The notes beneath the pieces are model-generated. The model had not been told where the DNA came from. It searched no databases and saw nothing but the letters and a program-made list of their open reading frames with translations. Shown in pieces: positions 1-8,559 of a DNA stretch of 64,000 bases; positions within the stretch are counted from its first letter, which is position 1; each line of letters starts with the position of its first letter. The stretch is from Desulfuromonas thiophila (lineage in GTDB: Bacteria > Desulfobacterota > Desulfuromonadia > Desulfuromonadales > Desulfuromonadaceae). The position numbers and the translations under genes are program-made. Location of the stretch: the NCBI RefSeq assembly GCF_900101955.1, contig NZ_FNAQ01000002.1, positions 248,001 through 312,000 of the forward strand. The letters are read 5' to 3'.

Positions 1-2
1 CG

Positions 3-1295
<1,293 letters not shown>

Positions 1296-1314
1296 GGGCC
1301 TTGAAACTGGCCTG

Positions 1315-1334
1315 CAGGGTCGTCTCGGACCCTG
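1315..1334 (+). terminator. possible weak terminator between lon and hup
   Basis: A 7-bp perfect stem (CAGGGTC/GACCCTG) with a 6-nt loop, followed by only a short T stretch (GTTTAG). It lies just upstream of the hup promoter. The poor T tract makes intrinsic termination uncertain. Confidence 0.35.
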
Positions 1335-1342
1335 TTTAGCCC

Positions 1343-1371
1343 TTGTACTGCCCCTGTATCTCTGTTATAAC
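1343..1371 (+). promoter_or_regulatory. sigma-70-type promoter of hup
   Basis: TTGTAC (1343-1348), a 17-bp spacer and TATAAC (1366-1371), placed about 45 bp before the HU start codon. Consensus match and spacing are good, and no competing gene occupies the stretch. Confidence 0.7.
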
Positions 1372-1417
1372 TGGCGCGTTTTCTACGCCCATTTCACCGA
1401 AAACTAGGAGGTTAGCC

Positions 1418-1696
1418 GTGACAAAAACTGAGCTGGTAAATGCAATAGCCGAGAAGGCCGAATTGAGCAAGAGTGATGCGGAAAAAGCCCTGAAGGCTTT
1501 CGTCGACGTTGTCACCAGCGCATTGCAGGCCGATGACAAGATCGCCCTGGTCGGTTTTGGCACCTTCAGCGTCGGTGAGCGGGCGGCACGGGTCGGCAAG
1601 AACCCCCAGACTGGCGATCAGATCGAAATCGCGGCTGCCAAGGTGCCCAAATTCAAAGCCGGCAAGGCTCTCAAGGACGCTATCAACGAGGCCTGA
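1418..1696 (+). CDS. hup: HU family DNA-binding protein
   Basis: 92-aa nucleoid protein of the HU/IHF family. HU dimers bend and wrap DNA without strong sequence specificity. The GFGTF motif and following beta-arm ([13 protein letters not shown]), the proline near the arm tip region and the C-terminal [13 protein letters not shown] are typical of HU. The GTG at 1418 is chosen because AGGAGG (1406-1411) sits six bases upstream and the HU family starts at MTKxELV. Upstream in-frame codons would add non-homologous residues. It has its own promoter, so it can be transcribed independently of lon. Confidence 0.95.
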   Translation: MTKTELVNAIAEKAELSKSDAEKALKAFVDVVTSALQADDKIALVGFGTFSVGERAARVGKNPQTGDQIEIAAAKVPKFKAGKALKDAINEA

Positions 1697-1725
1697 AAAA
1701 TAACGCAGTTGCAGTAAATATCTTC

Positions 1726-1754
1726 TTTACATCACTTGGCTAATCTGATAGTTT
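1726..1754 (+). promoter_or_regulatory. possible promoter of the tRNA pair
   Basis: TTTACA (1726-1731) with 17 bp to TAGTTT (1749-1754), about 20 bp upstream of tRNA-Asp. The -10 box is a weak match, so this is a tentative call based on position. Confidence 0.35.
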
Positions 1755-1773
1755 CCACCGCGTTGCACACGAA

Positions 1774-1850
1774 GGGGCTGTAGTAGAGTCGGTTACAACG
1801 CCGGCCTGTCACGCCGGAGGTCGCGGGTTCGAGTCCCGTCAGCCCCGCCA
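1774..1850 (+). tRNA. tRNA-Asp (anticodon GTC)
   Basis: 77 nt including an encoded CCA. Acceptor arm GGGGCTG pairs with CAGCCCC. The anticodon stem CCGGC carries loop CTGTCAC with anticodon GTC, and the T arm contains GGTTCGAGTCC. An identical copy occurs at 10548-10624 on the other side of the integrated element. Confidence 0.96.
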
Positions 1851-1867
1851 TTTTACGAGTAGATAAT

Positions 1868-1943
1868 GGGCGAATAGCTCAGCCGGGAGAGCATCGGTCT
1901 TACAAACCGAGGGTCACAGGTTCGATCCCTGTTTCGCCCACCA
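1868..1943 (+). tRNA. tRNA-Val (anticodon TAC)
   Basis: 76 nt including encoded CCA. Acceptor GGGCGAA pairs with TTCGCCC. The anticodon stem TCGGT/ACCGA holds loop CTTACAA with anticodon TAC. The T arm is ACAGGTTCGATCCCTGT. It is transcribed with tRNA-Asp 17 bp upstream. Its 3' 45 bases are duplicated at 10489-10533, which identifies it as the integration site of the adjacent element. The left copy is the intact gene. Confidence 0.96.
1899..1943 (+). repeat. attL: 45-bp direct repeat in the 3' half of tRNA-Val
   Basis: From the anticodon loop to the CCA end of tRNA-Val, 45 bases are identical to 10489-10533. Identity stops sharply on both sides. This is the expected core of a tyrosine-integrase attachment site in a tRNA gene. 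The integrase gene lies next to this end and points towards it. Confidence 0.92.
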
Positions 1944-1945
1944 GT

Positions 1946-1992
1946 AAAAACAACAGGTTACAGCGAAAATGCTGTAACCTGTTCGTGTTTTT
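1946..1992 (+). terminator. terminator of the tRNA-Asp/tRNA-Val operon
   Basis: A 13-bp perfect stem AACAGGTTACAGC / GCTGTAACCTGTT with loop GAAAAT. It is flanked by an A-rich left side and GTGTTTTT on the right. It begins a few bases after tRNA-Val, just inside the element, so the element supplies this terminator. Confidence 0.7.
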
Positions 1993-2000
1993 GGGGGCAG

Positions 2001-2020
2001 TGTCAAGTAAACTGTCAAGT
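2001..2020 (+). repeat. paired TGTCAAGT sites near the left element end
   Basis: Two TGTCAAGT octamers separated by a few bases (AAAC), 58 bp inside attL. A nearly identical pair in the same orientation lies at 10354-10372 near attR. Inverted pairs of the same octamer occur at 2221-2243 and (first base changed) 2371-2394. The positions suit integrase arm-type binding sites; this is inference. Confidence 0.6.
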
Positions 2021-2095
2021 AACGGGGGTTCTGTCATACTGGGGCGGCTGGGGCTGTCATGTCAGGCTGTAATGCGCTGTCAGACGATAAAACCG

Positions 2096-2510
2096 CAACC
2101 CAGCATATATAGGGAAGGTACGCAAAGGTACAAGGTCATCAAGGGGCCGGAATCATTGCGGAAAAGTGCTGTGACCTTCTGTGACCTTTGGGGTTGAAGG
2201 CAACCAAAGGTCACAACCTACTGTCAAGTAATCAACTTGACAGTTACAACCCAGCATATATAGGGAAGGTACACAAAGGTACAAGGTCATCAAGGGGCCG
2301 GAATCATTGCGGAAAAGTGCTGTGACCTTCTGTGACCTTTGGGGTTGTGGGTCATCAAAGGTCACAGCCTGCTGTTAAGTAATCAACTTGACAGTTGCAA
2401 CCCAGTATATATAGGGAAGGTACACAAAGGTACAAGGTCATTAAGGGTTTGGAATCATTGCAGAAAAAAGAATGACCTTTGAAACGCGAAGCTTCAAAGG
2501 TCATTCAAAG
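2096..2510. repeat. tandem array of 151-bp direct repeats (2 full, 1 partial)
   Basis: Units start at 2096, 2247 and 2398, an exact 151-bp period. Units 1 and 2 are nearly identical; unit 3 diverges in its second half. Each begins with CAACCCAG and an A/T stretch (TATATAG). Then follow AAGGTAC boxes about 11 bp apart and an AAGGTCAT box, and later an inverted GTGACCTTTGG/AAAGGTCAC pair. Unit 3 ends in a 13-bp perfect palindrome (2471-2483 with 2493-2505). An inverted diverged copy lies at 10190-10286. The helical spacing of boxes next to an A/T stretch resembles iterons of a replication origin. Confidence 0.85.
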
Positions 2511-2516
2511 GTCACA

Positions 2517-2545
2517 GCGTCGCCAACAGCGGCGCTTTTTTGTTT
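2517..2545 (+). terminator. possible terminator facing into the int 3' end
   Basis: Seven-pair stem GCGTCGC/GCGGCGC (one G-U pair), loop CAACA, then six Ts, G and four Ts on the plus strand. It would stop tRNA-operon read-through before it becomes antisense to int. Confidence 0.5.
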
Positions 2546-2554
2546 TCGGTGGCT

Positions 2555-3661
2555 TTAGCGCTCCGCGCCAACGGCAGCAGCAGGCGAAGCAAGCCGGTCA
2601 AGGACGCCAACGGCGCTTTGCAGGTGATCCGGCGCCAAGTGGGCATAGCGTAGCGTCATGGTCAGCGACTTATGCCCCAGCAGGCGGGAAACGGTTGTCA
2701 GGTCTACGCCGTTCATGACCAGTTGTGACGCGAAGGTGTGCCGCAGGTCGTGAAAGCGGAAGTCGGACAGCTTGGCCCGCTGGCAGGCGCGGTCAAAGCC
2801 GCGTTTCATGTCGCACCAGCGGCGGCCGGTGGCCGGGTTGGTGAACACATAGCCGGCCGGGTCAATCGGCCGCACCAGCCCCCGCAGGCAATCGGCCAGG
2901 GTGCTGTTTATCGGCACATCGCGGCTTTCGCCGTTTTTGGTTTTGTTCAAGCGGATAAAGCCATGTTTCAGGTCTACACGATCCCAGGTCAAGCCTAAGA
3001 CTTCCTCCTTGCGGCAGCCGGTATTCAAGGCGCAGATCAGCACCGGCCGCACCTCGGCAGCAGCGCAGGCCACCAGGCGTTGCGCTTCCTCGGTCGATAG
3101 AAACCGCAAGCGGGCGTTGTTCTCCTTTTGCAGCTTGCAACGCCGCACGCGGTCTAGGGTGTCCTTGGTCAGTAACTCCCAGTCGTGGCCCTTGGTGGCC
3201 ATGTGCTTCAGGGTGGCTATCCGCCGGTTGACGCTGGCAACCGCCAAGGGTGGCGCGGTCAGGCGGCCATTGCGGCGGTTGGGCCGGGGATCGCTCAACA
3301 GGCGGCTTTGCCATGCCTCGATAGCGGCAAGGCTCAGCTGTGCCAATTTATAGTGCCCCAGCGCCGCCTTGATTTCAGCAACGTATAGTTTCTTTGTGGC
3401 GTAGTTGCCGCGCCCGGCAATGAAGGCATCGTATTTTTCGCACAGCTCAGCCACGGTAAAGCGGGCTAGCTGGCGGCGGTCCTGCTGCAGTACCTCGCCT
3501 TCTGCTACCGATTTGCGGCGGCAGGCGAGCAGATATTCAGCGTCCGACTTCAACTTGCTGTTGGCGCTCTCGAAATGTTGCCGGCCATCGGGGCCGCTGT
3601 AGGTGATCCACCAGGTTTTACCGCGAAGGTAAACGCCCTTGCTGTTTTTTGCGCGTGCCAT
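2555..3661 (-). CDS. int: tyrosine recombinase / integrase of the element
   Basis: 368-aa site-specific recombinase expected to integrate and excise the element at tRNA-Val. The N-terminal part (KGVYLRGKTWWITYSG) is the AP2-like arm-binding fold of many island integrases, followed by a SAM-like core-binding domain. The catalytic domain carries Arg in NTGCRKEEVLGL, HDLRH, LGHKS and the nucleophile Tyr in LRYAHL. The ATG at 3661 is chosen over the longer open frame because AAGGAGG precedes it and family homology starts at MARAKNSKG. The gene ends 0.6 kb from attL. Its base composition looks closer to the host than the rest of the element does. Confidence 0.95.
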   Translation of the reverse strand: MARAKNSKGVYLRGKTWWITYSGPDGRQHFESANSKLKSDAEYLLACRRKSVAEGEVLQQDRRQLARFTVAELCEKYDAFIAGRGNYATKKLYVAEIKAALGHYKLAQLSLAAIEAWQSRLLSDPRPNRRNGRLTAPPLAVASVNRRIATLKHMATKGHDWELLTKDTLDRVRRCKLQKENNARLRFLSTEEAQRLVACAAAEVRPVLICALNTGCRKEEVLGLTWDRVDLKHGFIRLNKTKNGESRDVPINSTLADCLRGLVRPIDPAGYVFTNPATGRRWCDMKRGFDRACQRAKLSDFRFHDLRHTFASQLVMNGVDLTTVSRLLGHKSLTMTLRYAHLAPDHLQSAVGVLDRLASPAAAVGAER

Positions 3662-4363
3662 TGGCAGCCCTCCTTGTGAAAACGGCCGGCAGGGGGCGCG
3701 GATCGTTCGCGCCCTTTTTCGGCTTGGCCTGTTGCCTAGCCGGCCTTGGGTGGGGTGCGCTCCGGCTCTTGCCTTCATCGGCGTTTCGCGCCGTCATAAG
3801 CTCAGATCGGCCGGCGGCCATCGCTCCCCCTCGATTCTTGTTTGTTCGCTCGCTGCTCACTGCCCCCAGCCAGCGAAGCAAAACAGGCAGGCGGGCGGTT
3901 CGGTTCCAATTTGGATTATCGGGAAAACAGGCGGCCGGACAGGTCATGCTTTTTTTTCTGGCGTCGTCAGAAAAATGACGCTTTTTTCCCCTGGGGCCGC
4001 TTTCCATTCTTGACGTTTCGCTTGACACTATATTGCAAGACGTTGCTTTTGCAAGGCTTTTTTGCGGCCTTCTGATTCCTAAACCGAAGGCCAGAGCGTA
4101 ACCGGGCCGGTTTTCTGGTGTTTTTGATCCTGTTTTTTAATGAATGTTTAACGGGTGGCAAGTTAACGCAAGGTGGGCGGCGGTTTTTTGTTGAAGTTCC
4201 AATTTTCCAACCGATAGGTGAAAGTCAAATGGATTTGCAAACCGGGGTTTGAACTACCCGCTATGGCGACAGCGGCGGAAGGACCCGCGAACAGTCAGCC
4301 GGTGGAATAGCGCGGCGGGCCGGGTGACGGTGTGGCGCCGCGTGGTGTGACCTTGGGCGGTTA
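3662..4363. other. 702-bp non-coding stretch upstream of int
   Basis: Frames here are open in places but have low-complexity translations and no ribosome-binding site, and I support no gene. It probably contains the int promoter (4027-4054) and the 3' end of the upstream operon. It is more A/T-rich than the cargo genes, with several T and A runs. Confidence 0.6.
4027..4054 (-). promoter_or_regulatory. possible int promoter
   Basis: On the minus strand: TTGCAA (4049-4054), 16-bp spacer, TATAGT (4027-4032). A second TTGCAA lies in the spacer (4033-4038), so the -35 hexamer is repeated 16 bp apart. This could be an operator for an element-encoded regulator. It lies about 370 bp from the int start codon. 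Confidence 0.4.
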
Positions 4364-4759
4364 TTATTTTTTTCGGTGGGTTGGCAGGCGGGGGCGCGGG
4401 GTGGTAGTGCGGGGTGCTAGTGCGCGGCACCAGGCGGCACGGCCACGCCAGCCGGGGCCGGGGGGTGGTGGCAGGCGGTGATCGATGCGGATACGGTAGC
4501 CGGTGGCGTGGTATGGGCTGCGCCCTCGGCGGCGGTGGTCGCCGCAGTGGGCGGCGCGGTGCTCCAGCGGCGCCAGGTCGCCATCGGGTGCGCCGTGGAT
4601 ATGGTACCGCCGGCACCAGGGGCACCAGACATACACCACGCCGACATCGCGAACCAGCCAGCCATGCAGCACAGGTGGCGCAGGCGCTGGCGTGGTGGCT
4701 GGGGCCATGATGTGAACACGCTGTGTGCTCTGTAGTTGTTTTTGATTGTCATTTCTCAT
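4364..4759 (-). CDS. small zinc-motif protein of unknown function
   Basis: 131 aa. A central segment reads VWCPWCRRYHIHGAP followed by HRAAHCG and ATGYRIRI, a CxxC...HxH...HxxxC arrangement. I recognise this pattern from small hypothetical proteins of phages and high-GC mobile elements; a zinc-bound fold is likely and the function is unknown. The C-terminus is rich in Arg, Pro and Thr and looks disordered. The ATG at 4759 overlaps the end of the upstream gene by 11 bases, so the two are probably translationally coupled. A second in-frame ATG (MAPATT) 18 codons later is an alternative start. Confidence 0.7.
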   Translation of the reverse strand: MRNDNQKQLQSTQRVHIMAPATTPAPAPPVLHGWLVRDVGVVYVWCPWCRRYHIHGAPDGDLAPLEHRAAHCGDHRRRGRSPYHATGYRIRIDHRLPPPPGPGWRGRAAWCRALAPRTTTPRPRLPTHRKK

Positions 4760-5204
4760 GGCAAACCTTCCGTTTAGCTGATGTTTTCCGTTTGGAACGT
4801 TCTTTGCCGCTGTTCTTGCCGGGCTGGTCGCCGGCGGGAAAAACATCATCCCACGGGCGCACCGGCCCCAGCTCCAGCGCGTCAAACGGCGGCAACGCAG
4901 CCACCATGGCGCACGCCTCGGCGAGCTCAGCGGCCAGGTAGTCACGTATCCGCCGTTCGGTGGTCTGGCCGGCGGCGGCCGGCGGTAGATGGGTGTCGTA
5001 TTCCACGGCGGCGGCGGCGTGGATGCCGTGCCTGCCGCAGTCCACCAGTAGCCGGCCGGTGGCATCGGTGGCGCCGGTGACGATGCCGATGCGCGGCACA
5101 TCGTCGCCGATGGTGCCGCCGTAGCACAGCACCAGGTCATCGACTCGCGGACGGTAGTCGGTCGGGCGGATGGTGGTAGTCGTGATGCGGTCGGGGTCGG
5201 TCAT
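4749..5204 (-). CDS. hypothetical element protein, 151 aa
   Basis: Not recognised. It starts MTDPDRITTTT. The middle (DDLVLCYGGTIGDDVPRIGIVTG...GRLLVDCG) is compatible with a small beta-barrel, and the C-terminus is Lys/Ser-rich. The ATG at 5204 is chosen because AGAGGA lies a few bases upstream. The bases around the start (AGGACCGACCATGAC) are the same as at the start of the HTH gene at 8559, which suggests duplicated leaders. It sits 94 bp after the 130-aa gene and overlaps the next gene. Confidence 0.7.
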   Translation of the reverse strand: MTDPDRITTTTIRPTDYRPRVDDLVLCYGGTIGDDVPRIGIVTGATDATGRLLVDCGRHGIHAAAAVEYDTHLPPAAAGQTTERRIRDYLAAELAEACAMVAALPPFDALELGPVRPWDDVFPAGDQPGKNSGKERSKRKTSAKRKVCHEK

Positions 5205-5298
5205 GGTCGGTCCTCTCTGTGGGGGTCTGGGGTGGCGCAGCCCAAAAACGGGGCAGGCCAGGGTATGGCTGCGGGGCTGATCGTCGATCCTGGGGCGT

Positions 5299-5691
5299 TT
5301 ATGGCGCTTCTTTTTTTTCAGTGATTTCGGCATTTTGGCTGGCGGCGACCAGTTCGGCGCGGGTGGCCTCGGCGGATTGTCCCCCTTGCCACCAACGGAA
5401 CCGCGCCGGCGCGTCAAACGGGATACACAGCGCGCCATCGGCGCCGATAGTCGGCAGGCTGGCGGGGTTCTCCGGTGGCCAGGGTGGCAGCTCACGCACT
5501 GGCGCCGGCGGCTCAGGTGTCGCTGCGGCTACGGCGGCGCCCTCGACCAGTAGCCGGTGCGCCAGGCCGGCGGGCAGCCGTGCGGTCATGCCGGCGCGCA
5601 GCTCTACGATTTCGCCGGCGGCATTGCGCAGCCGCACCAGCTGGCGAAAGACAACAGGAATCAGGCCATGATCGGTGGCGGCGGCGGTCAT
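5299..5691 (-). CDS. hypothetical element protein with WWxGGQS motif
   Basis: 130 aa, function unknown. The C-terminal half contains LCIPFDAPARFRWWQGGQS followed by a helix (TRAELVAAS). I have the impression that similar WW-GGQS proteins accompany primases in integrated elements, but could not check this. The N-terminal half has a basic beta-rich region (FRQLVRLRNAAGEIVEL). Its start codon overlaps the primase stop codon (ATGA), so it is translationally coupled to the primase and may act in replication. Confidence 0.75.
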   Translation of the reverse strand: MTAAATDHGLIPVVFRQLVRLRNAAGEIVELRAGMTARLPAGLAHRLLVEGAAVAAATPEPPAPVRELPPWPPENPASLPTIGADGALCIPFDAPARFRWWQGGQSAEATRAELVAASQNAEITEKKEAP

Positions 5692-8315
5692 GGTGCCGGC
5701 TCCGCGCCGACCAACTCCCAGCCGTCATCCGGCCGCAGCTGCGGCGGTTCCGGCGGCAGCGGCGGTGCCACGACATCATCGTCGACCATCTCGCACGGCC
5801 GGGCGGCGGGCCGGAAGGTCACGCTGGCTTTGGCCGCGGCGCCACGGCCGCCGTAGTCGTAGCGGATACCGGCGACGCTCAGCGGCACACGCAGGCGCTC
5901 GAGCGCCGCCCGTAGCCCTCGGGCCGTCGGGAACCGATCCGCCGGGCCGGGCTGCGCGATATCCCGCAGCCGCCCGGCGACCTCACCGAACGAGCCGCTC
6001 AGATACTCGCCACGGCCGGCCAGCTCGACCAGCGCGCCAAACAACAGGTTGGTCTCCGCCAGTTCCAGGTGTTGGCGCCCCTGATTGCGCGCGAAATCAC
6101 GCAGATAGCGGGCACCGGCGCCGGGCCGATGGGCCTCTGCTATCGCCGCCGCCAGCCGAGCAAACTCGGCCATACGGGGCAGCTGCGGCGGCCGATACCG
6201 GGGCAACAGCGCCAGGCCGCCGGCGAGCATACTATACAGGCCGCCGAGGATGCCCGGCCGCAGGCGCTCGAACTCCGCGTCTAGCTCATCATCGGGGCGG
6301 CGGTCGCCATCCTCTATCCGCTCCAGGTCCACGCGGATCGATCGTTCCAGCAGGTCAGCCCGACCCGATAGCGCGGTAATCCCCGTCACAAGCAGCAGCA
6401 CGTCGGCGCGCAGGGTAACCACGTCGCCATCCGAGTGCAGGCGGCGGCGCTGGGGGCTGGCGCCCGTGAGAACCCCGCAGAGCACGTCCGCCATATCGGC
6501 GGGGATCGCCGACAAGTTGTCCAGCGCCAGGCAGGCGGACCGGCTCAGCAGCAGATCCAGGTCATCGGGTTTCCTCGGCAGCAAGGATAGCGGCGCGTCC
6601 GATGGATCGACCAGCGCCTTGATGCGGCGGGCGGCGGCGGATTTTCCCGAGCCTTGCGGGCCGGTTATGGCCAGCAGCGGCCGGGCCATCTGCGGAACCA
6701 TCGCCGCCGCCAATGTCGCCAAAAAAAACAGCTGCTGGTCCGCCGGCACCGGCACCAGGCGGAACAGGTGCGCGGCATCGCCGGCCAGATCGGGGTCGGG
6801 CTGGGGTAGTTTGCCGGCGCCGGCGCGAAACGCGCCGATGGGCGCGGCGATCTGCGACCAGGCGCCGTCATGGATGCGCACGGCGCGGCCATCGCCAAGT
6901 TCGATCAACAGCGCACCATCGGGCCACCAGGCGGTGCGGTGGGCCATCGGCACGGTGCGGCCGGATCGCCGCGCCTCATGGCTCAGCACCGCACAGGCGG
7001 CGGCGATGGCGTCCTTGCCGGCTGTCTGGCCCGTCGCGGCATAGTGCATGGCCGACAGCGCCTCGACCGTGGCGGTCGCCGTCGCAATCAGCGGCAGCGG
7101 CTCGCCGCCGATATCAACATAGGTGCCGCCATACGGGTCGACGTACAGCGGCGCCCCCTCGGTCAGGGCCAGCAGGCCGGCACCACCACGGGCACGGGCC
7201 GGGGTGCCGTCGGCATCATCGGTGCGGCTCCGCCGGCGGCGCGGTGGGCGGGTCGTGGTGCGGGCCGGTGGTGGTGGATCGTCGGCGCCATCGTCGGCGC
7301 CATCGTCGGTGGTGCCATCGTCGGCGCCATCGTCGGTGCCATCGTCGGCGGTCGGCATGACCTCCGGCACGGGTTCCCAGGGCGGGGCAACCCCAGCCAA
7401 CGAAACAAACAGGTCACGGGCGGCGGCATCGGTCATGCCCTCGGCGGTGCGAGCGGCAACCCAGTCGACCACGTCACCCTTGGCGGCCAGGCCGGGCAAC
7501 CGCAGCCCGGCCACGGCAGCGCCGGCAGCCAACAGGGCGGCCGCAGCGCGGCCGGCGTAGCGCTCACCGGGGGCGTCGTGGTCCGGCACCACCACCACGC
7601 GGCGGCCCTGGAACAGATCGGCGTGACCGTCCGGCCACGCGCCGGCGGCGCCGGAATCAGTGGACACGGCGACCAGCCCCCAGCCTCTCAGCACATCGGC
7701 GCATTTTTCGCCCTCGACTACGTAGGCAGGCACATCGGCCGGCGCAGCCGCCAGCTCCGCCACGCCATACAGCAGCGGCGCGGCATCGCCACGGCCCGCC
7801 GCCCAGCCCCCGCCCGCCACGGGGTGGCGGAAGCGGTACTCCTTGGCGCGGCCGGCGCGGCCCGGCTCCAGCCGTTGTTTTTGGTACAGCAGACGGCCGG
7901 ACCGATCACAGTAATCGTAGGTGGCGACCACCGGCCCGGCGCCGCTGGTGTTGGCGGCGGCGGTGGCTGGATCGCGGCGCGGGGTCGGTGCGGGTGCGGG
8001 TGCGGTGGCATCGATGCCGGCGGCGGCCTCCAGCCGCGCCAGCGCCGCCAAAAAATCGCAGCCCCAGGCTGCGGCGGCCAGGTCGAACAGGCCACCAGCG
8101 GCGCCACAGGCATGACAGTGCCACACGCCGTCCGCCAGGCGCACATTGCATGAGGGGTGCGACTCGCCATGCGCGGGACAGCAGATCAGCGCATGACCGG
8201 GGCCGGACGGCTGCACCTGCTCCGACACGGTCGCCAGCCAGGCGCGCACGTCCAGGCGGCGCAGCACCTCCGCCTTGCGCTGCGCCAGCGGCGCGGCATA
8301 GCGGGTATCAGGCAT
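5688..8315 (-). CDS. CHC2-Toprim primase fused to AAA/P-loop helicase-like domain
   Basis: 875 aa. Residues about 44-72 form a CHC2-type zinc ribbon (CCPAHGESHPSC, then WHCHAC). Residues 198-275 form a Toprim domain (VVEGEKCAD and PDHD). Residues 322-346 are an acidic DDGADDG repeat linker followed by a Pro/Arg-rich stretch. Residues 549-665 hold a P-loop ATPase with Walker A GPQGSGKS, a Walker B-like ACLALDN and a conserved Arg further on. This architecture matches replication proteins of phages and satellites that prime and unwind element DNA. The start overlaps the HTH gene by 8 bases; the stop overlaps the next start. It is probably the initiator that acts on the terminal repeats. Confidence 0.88.
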   Translation of the reverse strand: MPDTRYAAPLAQRKAEVLRRLDVRAWLATVSEQVQPSGPGHALICCPAHGESHPSCNVRLADGVWHCHACGAAGGLFDLAAAAWGCDFLAALARLEAAAGIDATAPAPAPTPRRDPATAAANTSGAGPVVATYDYCDRSGRLLYQKQRLEPGRAGRAKEYRFRHPVAGGGWAAGRGDAAPLLYGVAELAAAPADVPAYVVEGEKCADVLRGWGLVAVSTDSGAAGAWPDGHADLFQGRRVVVVPDHDAPGERYAGRAAAALLAAGAAVAGLRLPGLAAKGDVVDWVAARTAEGMTDAAARDLFVSLAGVAPPWEPVPEVMPTADDGTDDGADDGTTDDGADDGADDPPPPARTTTRPPRRRRSRTDDADGTPARARGGAGLLALTEGAPLYVDPYGGTYVDIGGEPLPLIATATATVEALSAMHYAATGQTAGKDAIAAACAVLSHEARRSGRTVPMAHRTAWWPDGALLIELGDGRAVRIHDGAWSQIAAPIGAFRAGAGKLPQPDPDLAGDAAHLFRLVPVPADQQLFFLATLAAAMVPQMARPLLAITGPQGSGKSAAARRIKALVDPSDAPLSLLPRKPDDLDLLLSRSACLALDNLSAIPADMADVLCGVLTGASPQRRRLHSDGDVVTLRADVLLLVTGITALSGRADLLERSIRVDLERIEDGDRRPDDELDAEFERLRPGILGGLYSMLAGGLALLPRYRPPQLPRMAEFARLAAAIAEAHRPGAGARYLRDFARNQGRQHLELAETNLLFGALVELAGRGEYLSGSFGEVAGRLRDIAQPGPADRFPTARGLRAALERLRVPLSVAGIRYDYGGRGAAAKASVTFRPAARPCEMVDDDVVAPPLPPEPPQLRPDDGWELVGAEPAP
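7278..7352 (-). repeat. 12-bp minisatellite inside the primase gene
   Basis: Five to six tandem copies of a 12-bp unit (ATCGTCGGCGCC on the plus strand, one unit 15 bp long) encode the Asp-Asp-Gly-Ala linker. The unit keeps frame, so copy-number change would only alter linker length between the Toprim and ATPase domains. Confidence 0.85.
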
Positions 8316-8559
8316 CGGCGCCCCCCTCCACGCGGCCGGCGGCCATGACGGCGGCGACCTCCGACAGGCGGAACCGCCGCGATTTCCCTAACTTGTAACT
8401 GGGCAGCTGGCGCCGCAGGGCGAGTTTGTATATCGAGTTTTCCGGCAAACCCAGGAATGCGGCGACATCGCCGGCAGTAACATAGGGTTCGATTGTTGCC
8501 GGCGGCAGGCTGGCGGCGGTGGTGCGCGGGTCGGTGGTGGTGGTGCGGTCGTGGGTCAT
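8308..8559 (-). CDS. AlpA/excisionase-like helix-turn-helix protein
   Basis: 83 aa. Residues about 30-75 (TAGDVAAFLGLPENSIYKLALRRQLPSYKLGKSRRFRLSEV) have the HTH_17/MerR-like pattern of AlpA and Xis proteins: a helix-turn-helix followed by a basic wing that reads Lys-x-Gly-Lys-Ser-Arg-Arg-Phe. Such proteins activate integrase or direct excision in satellites and islands. The ATG at 8559 follows GGAGGACCGACC. It is the first gene of the replication operon and overlaps the primase start by 8 bp. Confidence 0.85.
   Translation of the reverse strand: MTHDRTTTTDPRTTAASLPPATIEPYVTAGDVAAFLGLPENSIYKLALRRQLPSYKLGKSRRFRLSEVAAVMAAGRVEGGADA

Noticed and set aside
2096-2510. CRISPR array
   Set aside because: The 151-bp units are contiguous near-identical copies without unique spacers of constant length, and no cas gene is present.
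3618-4028. Open frames on both strands between int and the zinc-motif gene
   Set aside because: No ribosome-binding site, low-complexity basic translation, and mutually overlapping frames of similar quality.
6870-8153. Plus-strand open frame of 427 codons opposite the primase gene
   Set aside because: It consists largely of Gly/Ala/Arg repeats caused by high GC on the opposite strand. The minus-strand frame has CHC2, Toprim and Walker motifs.
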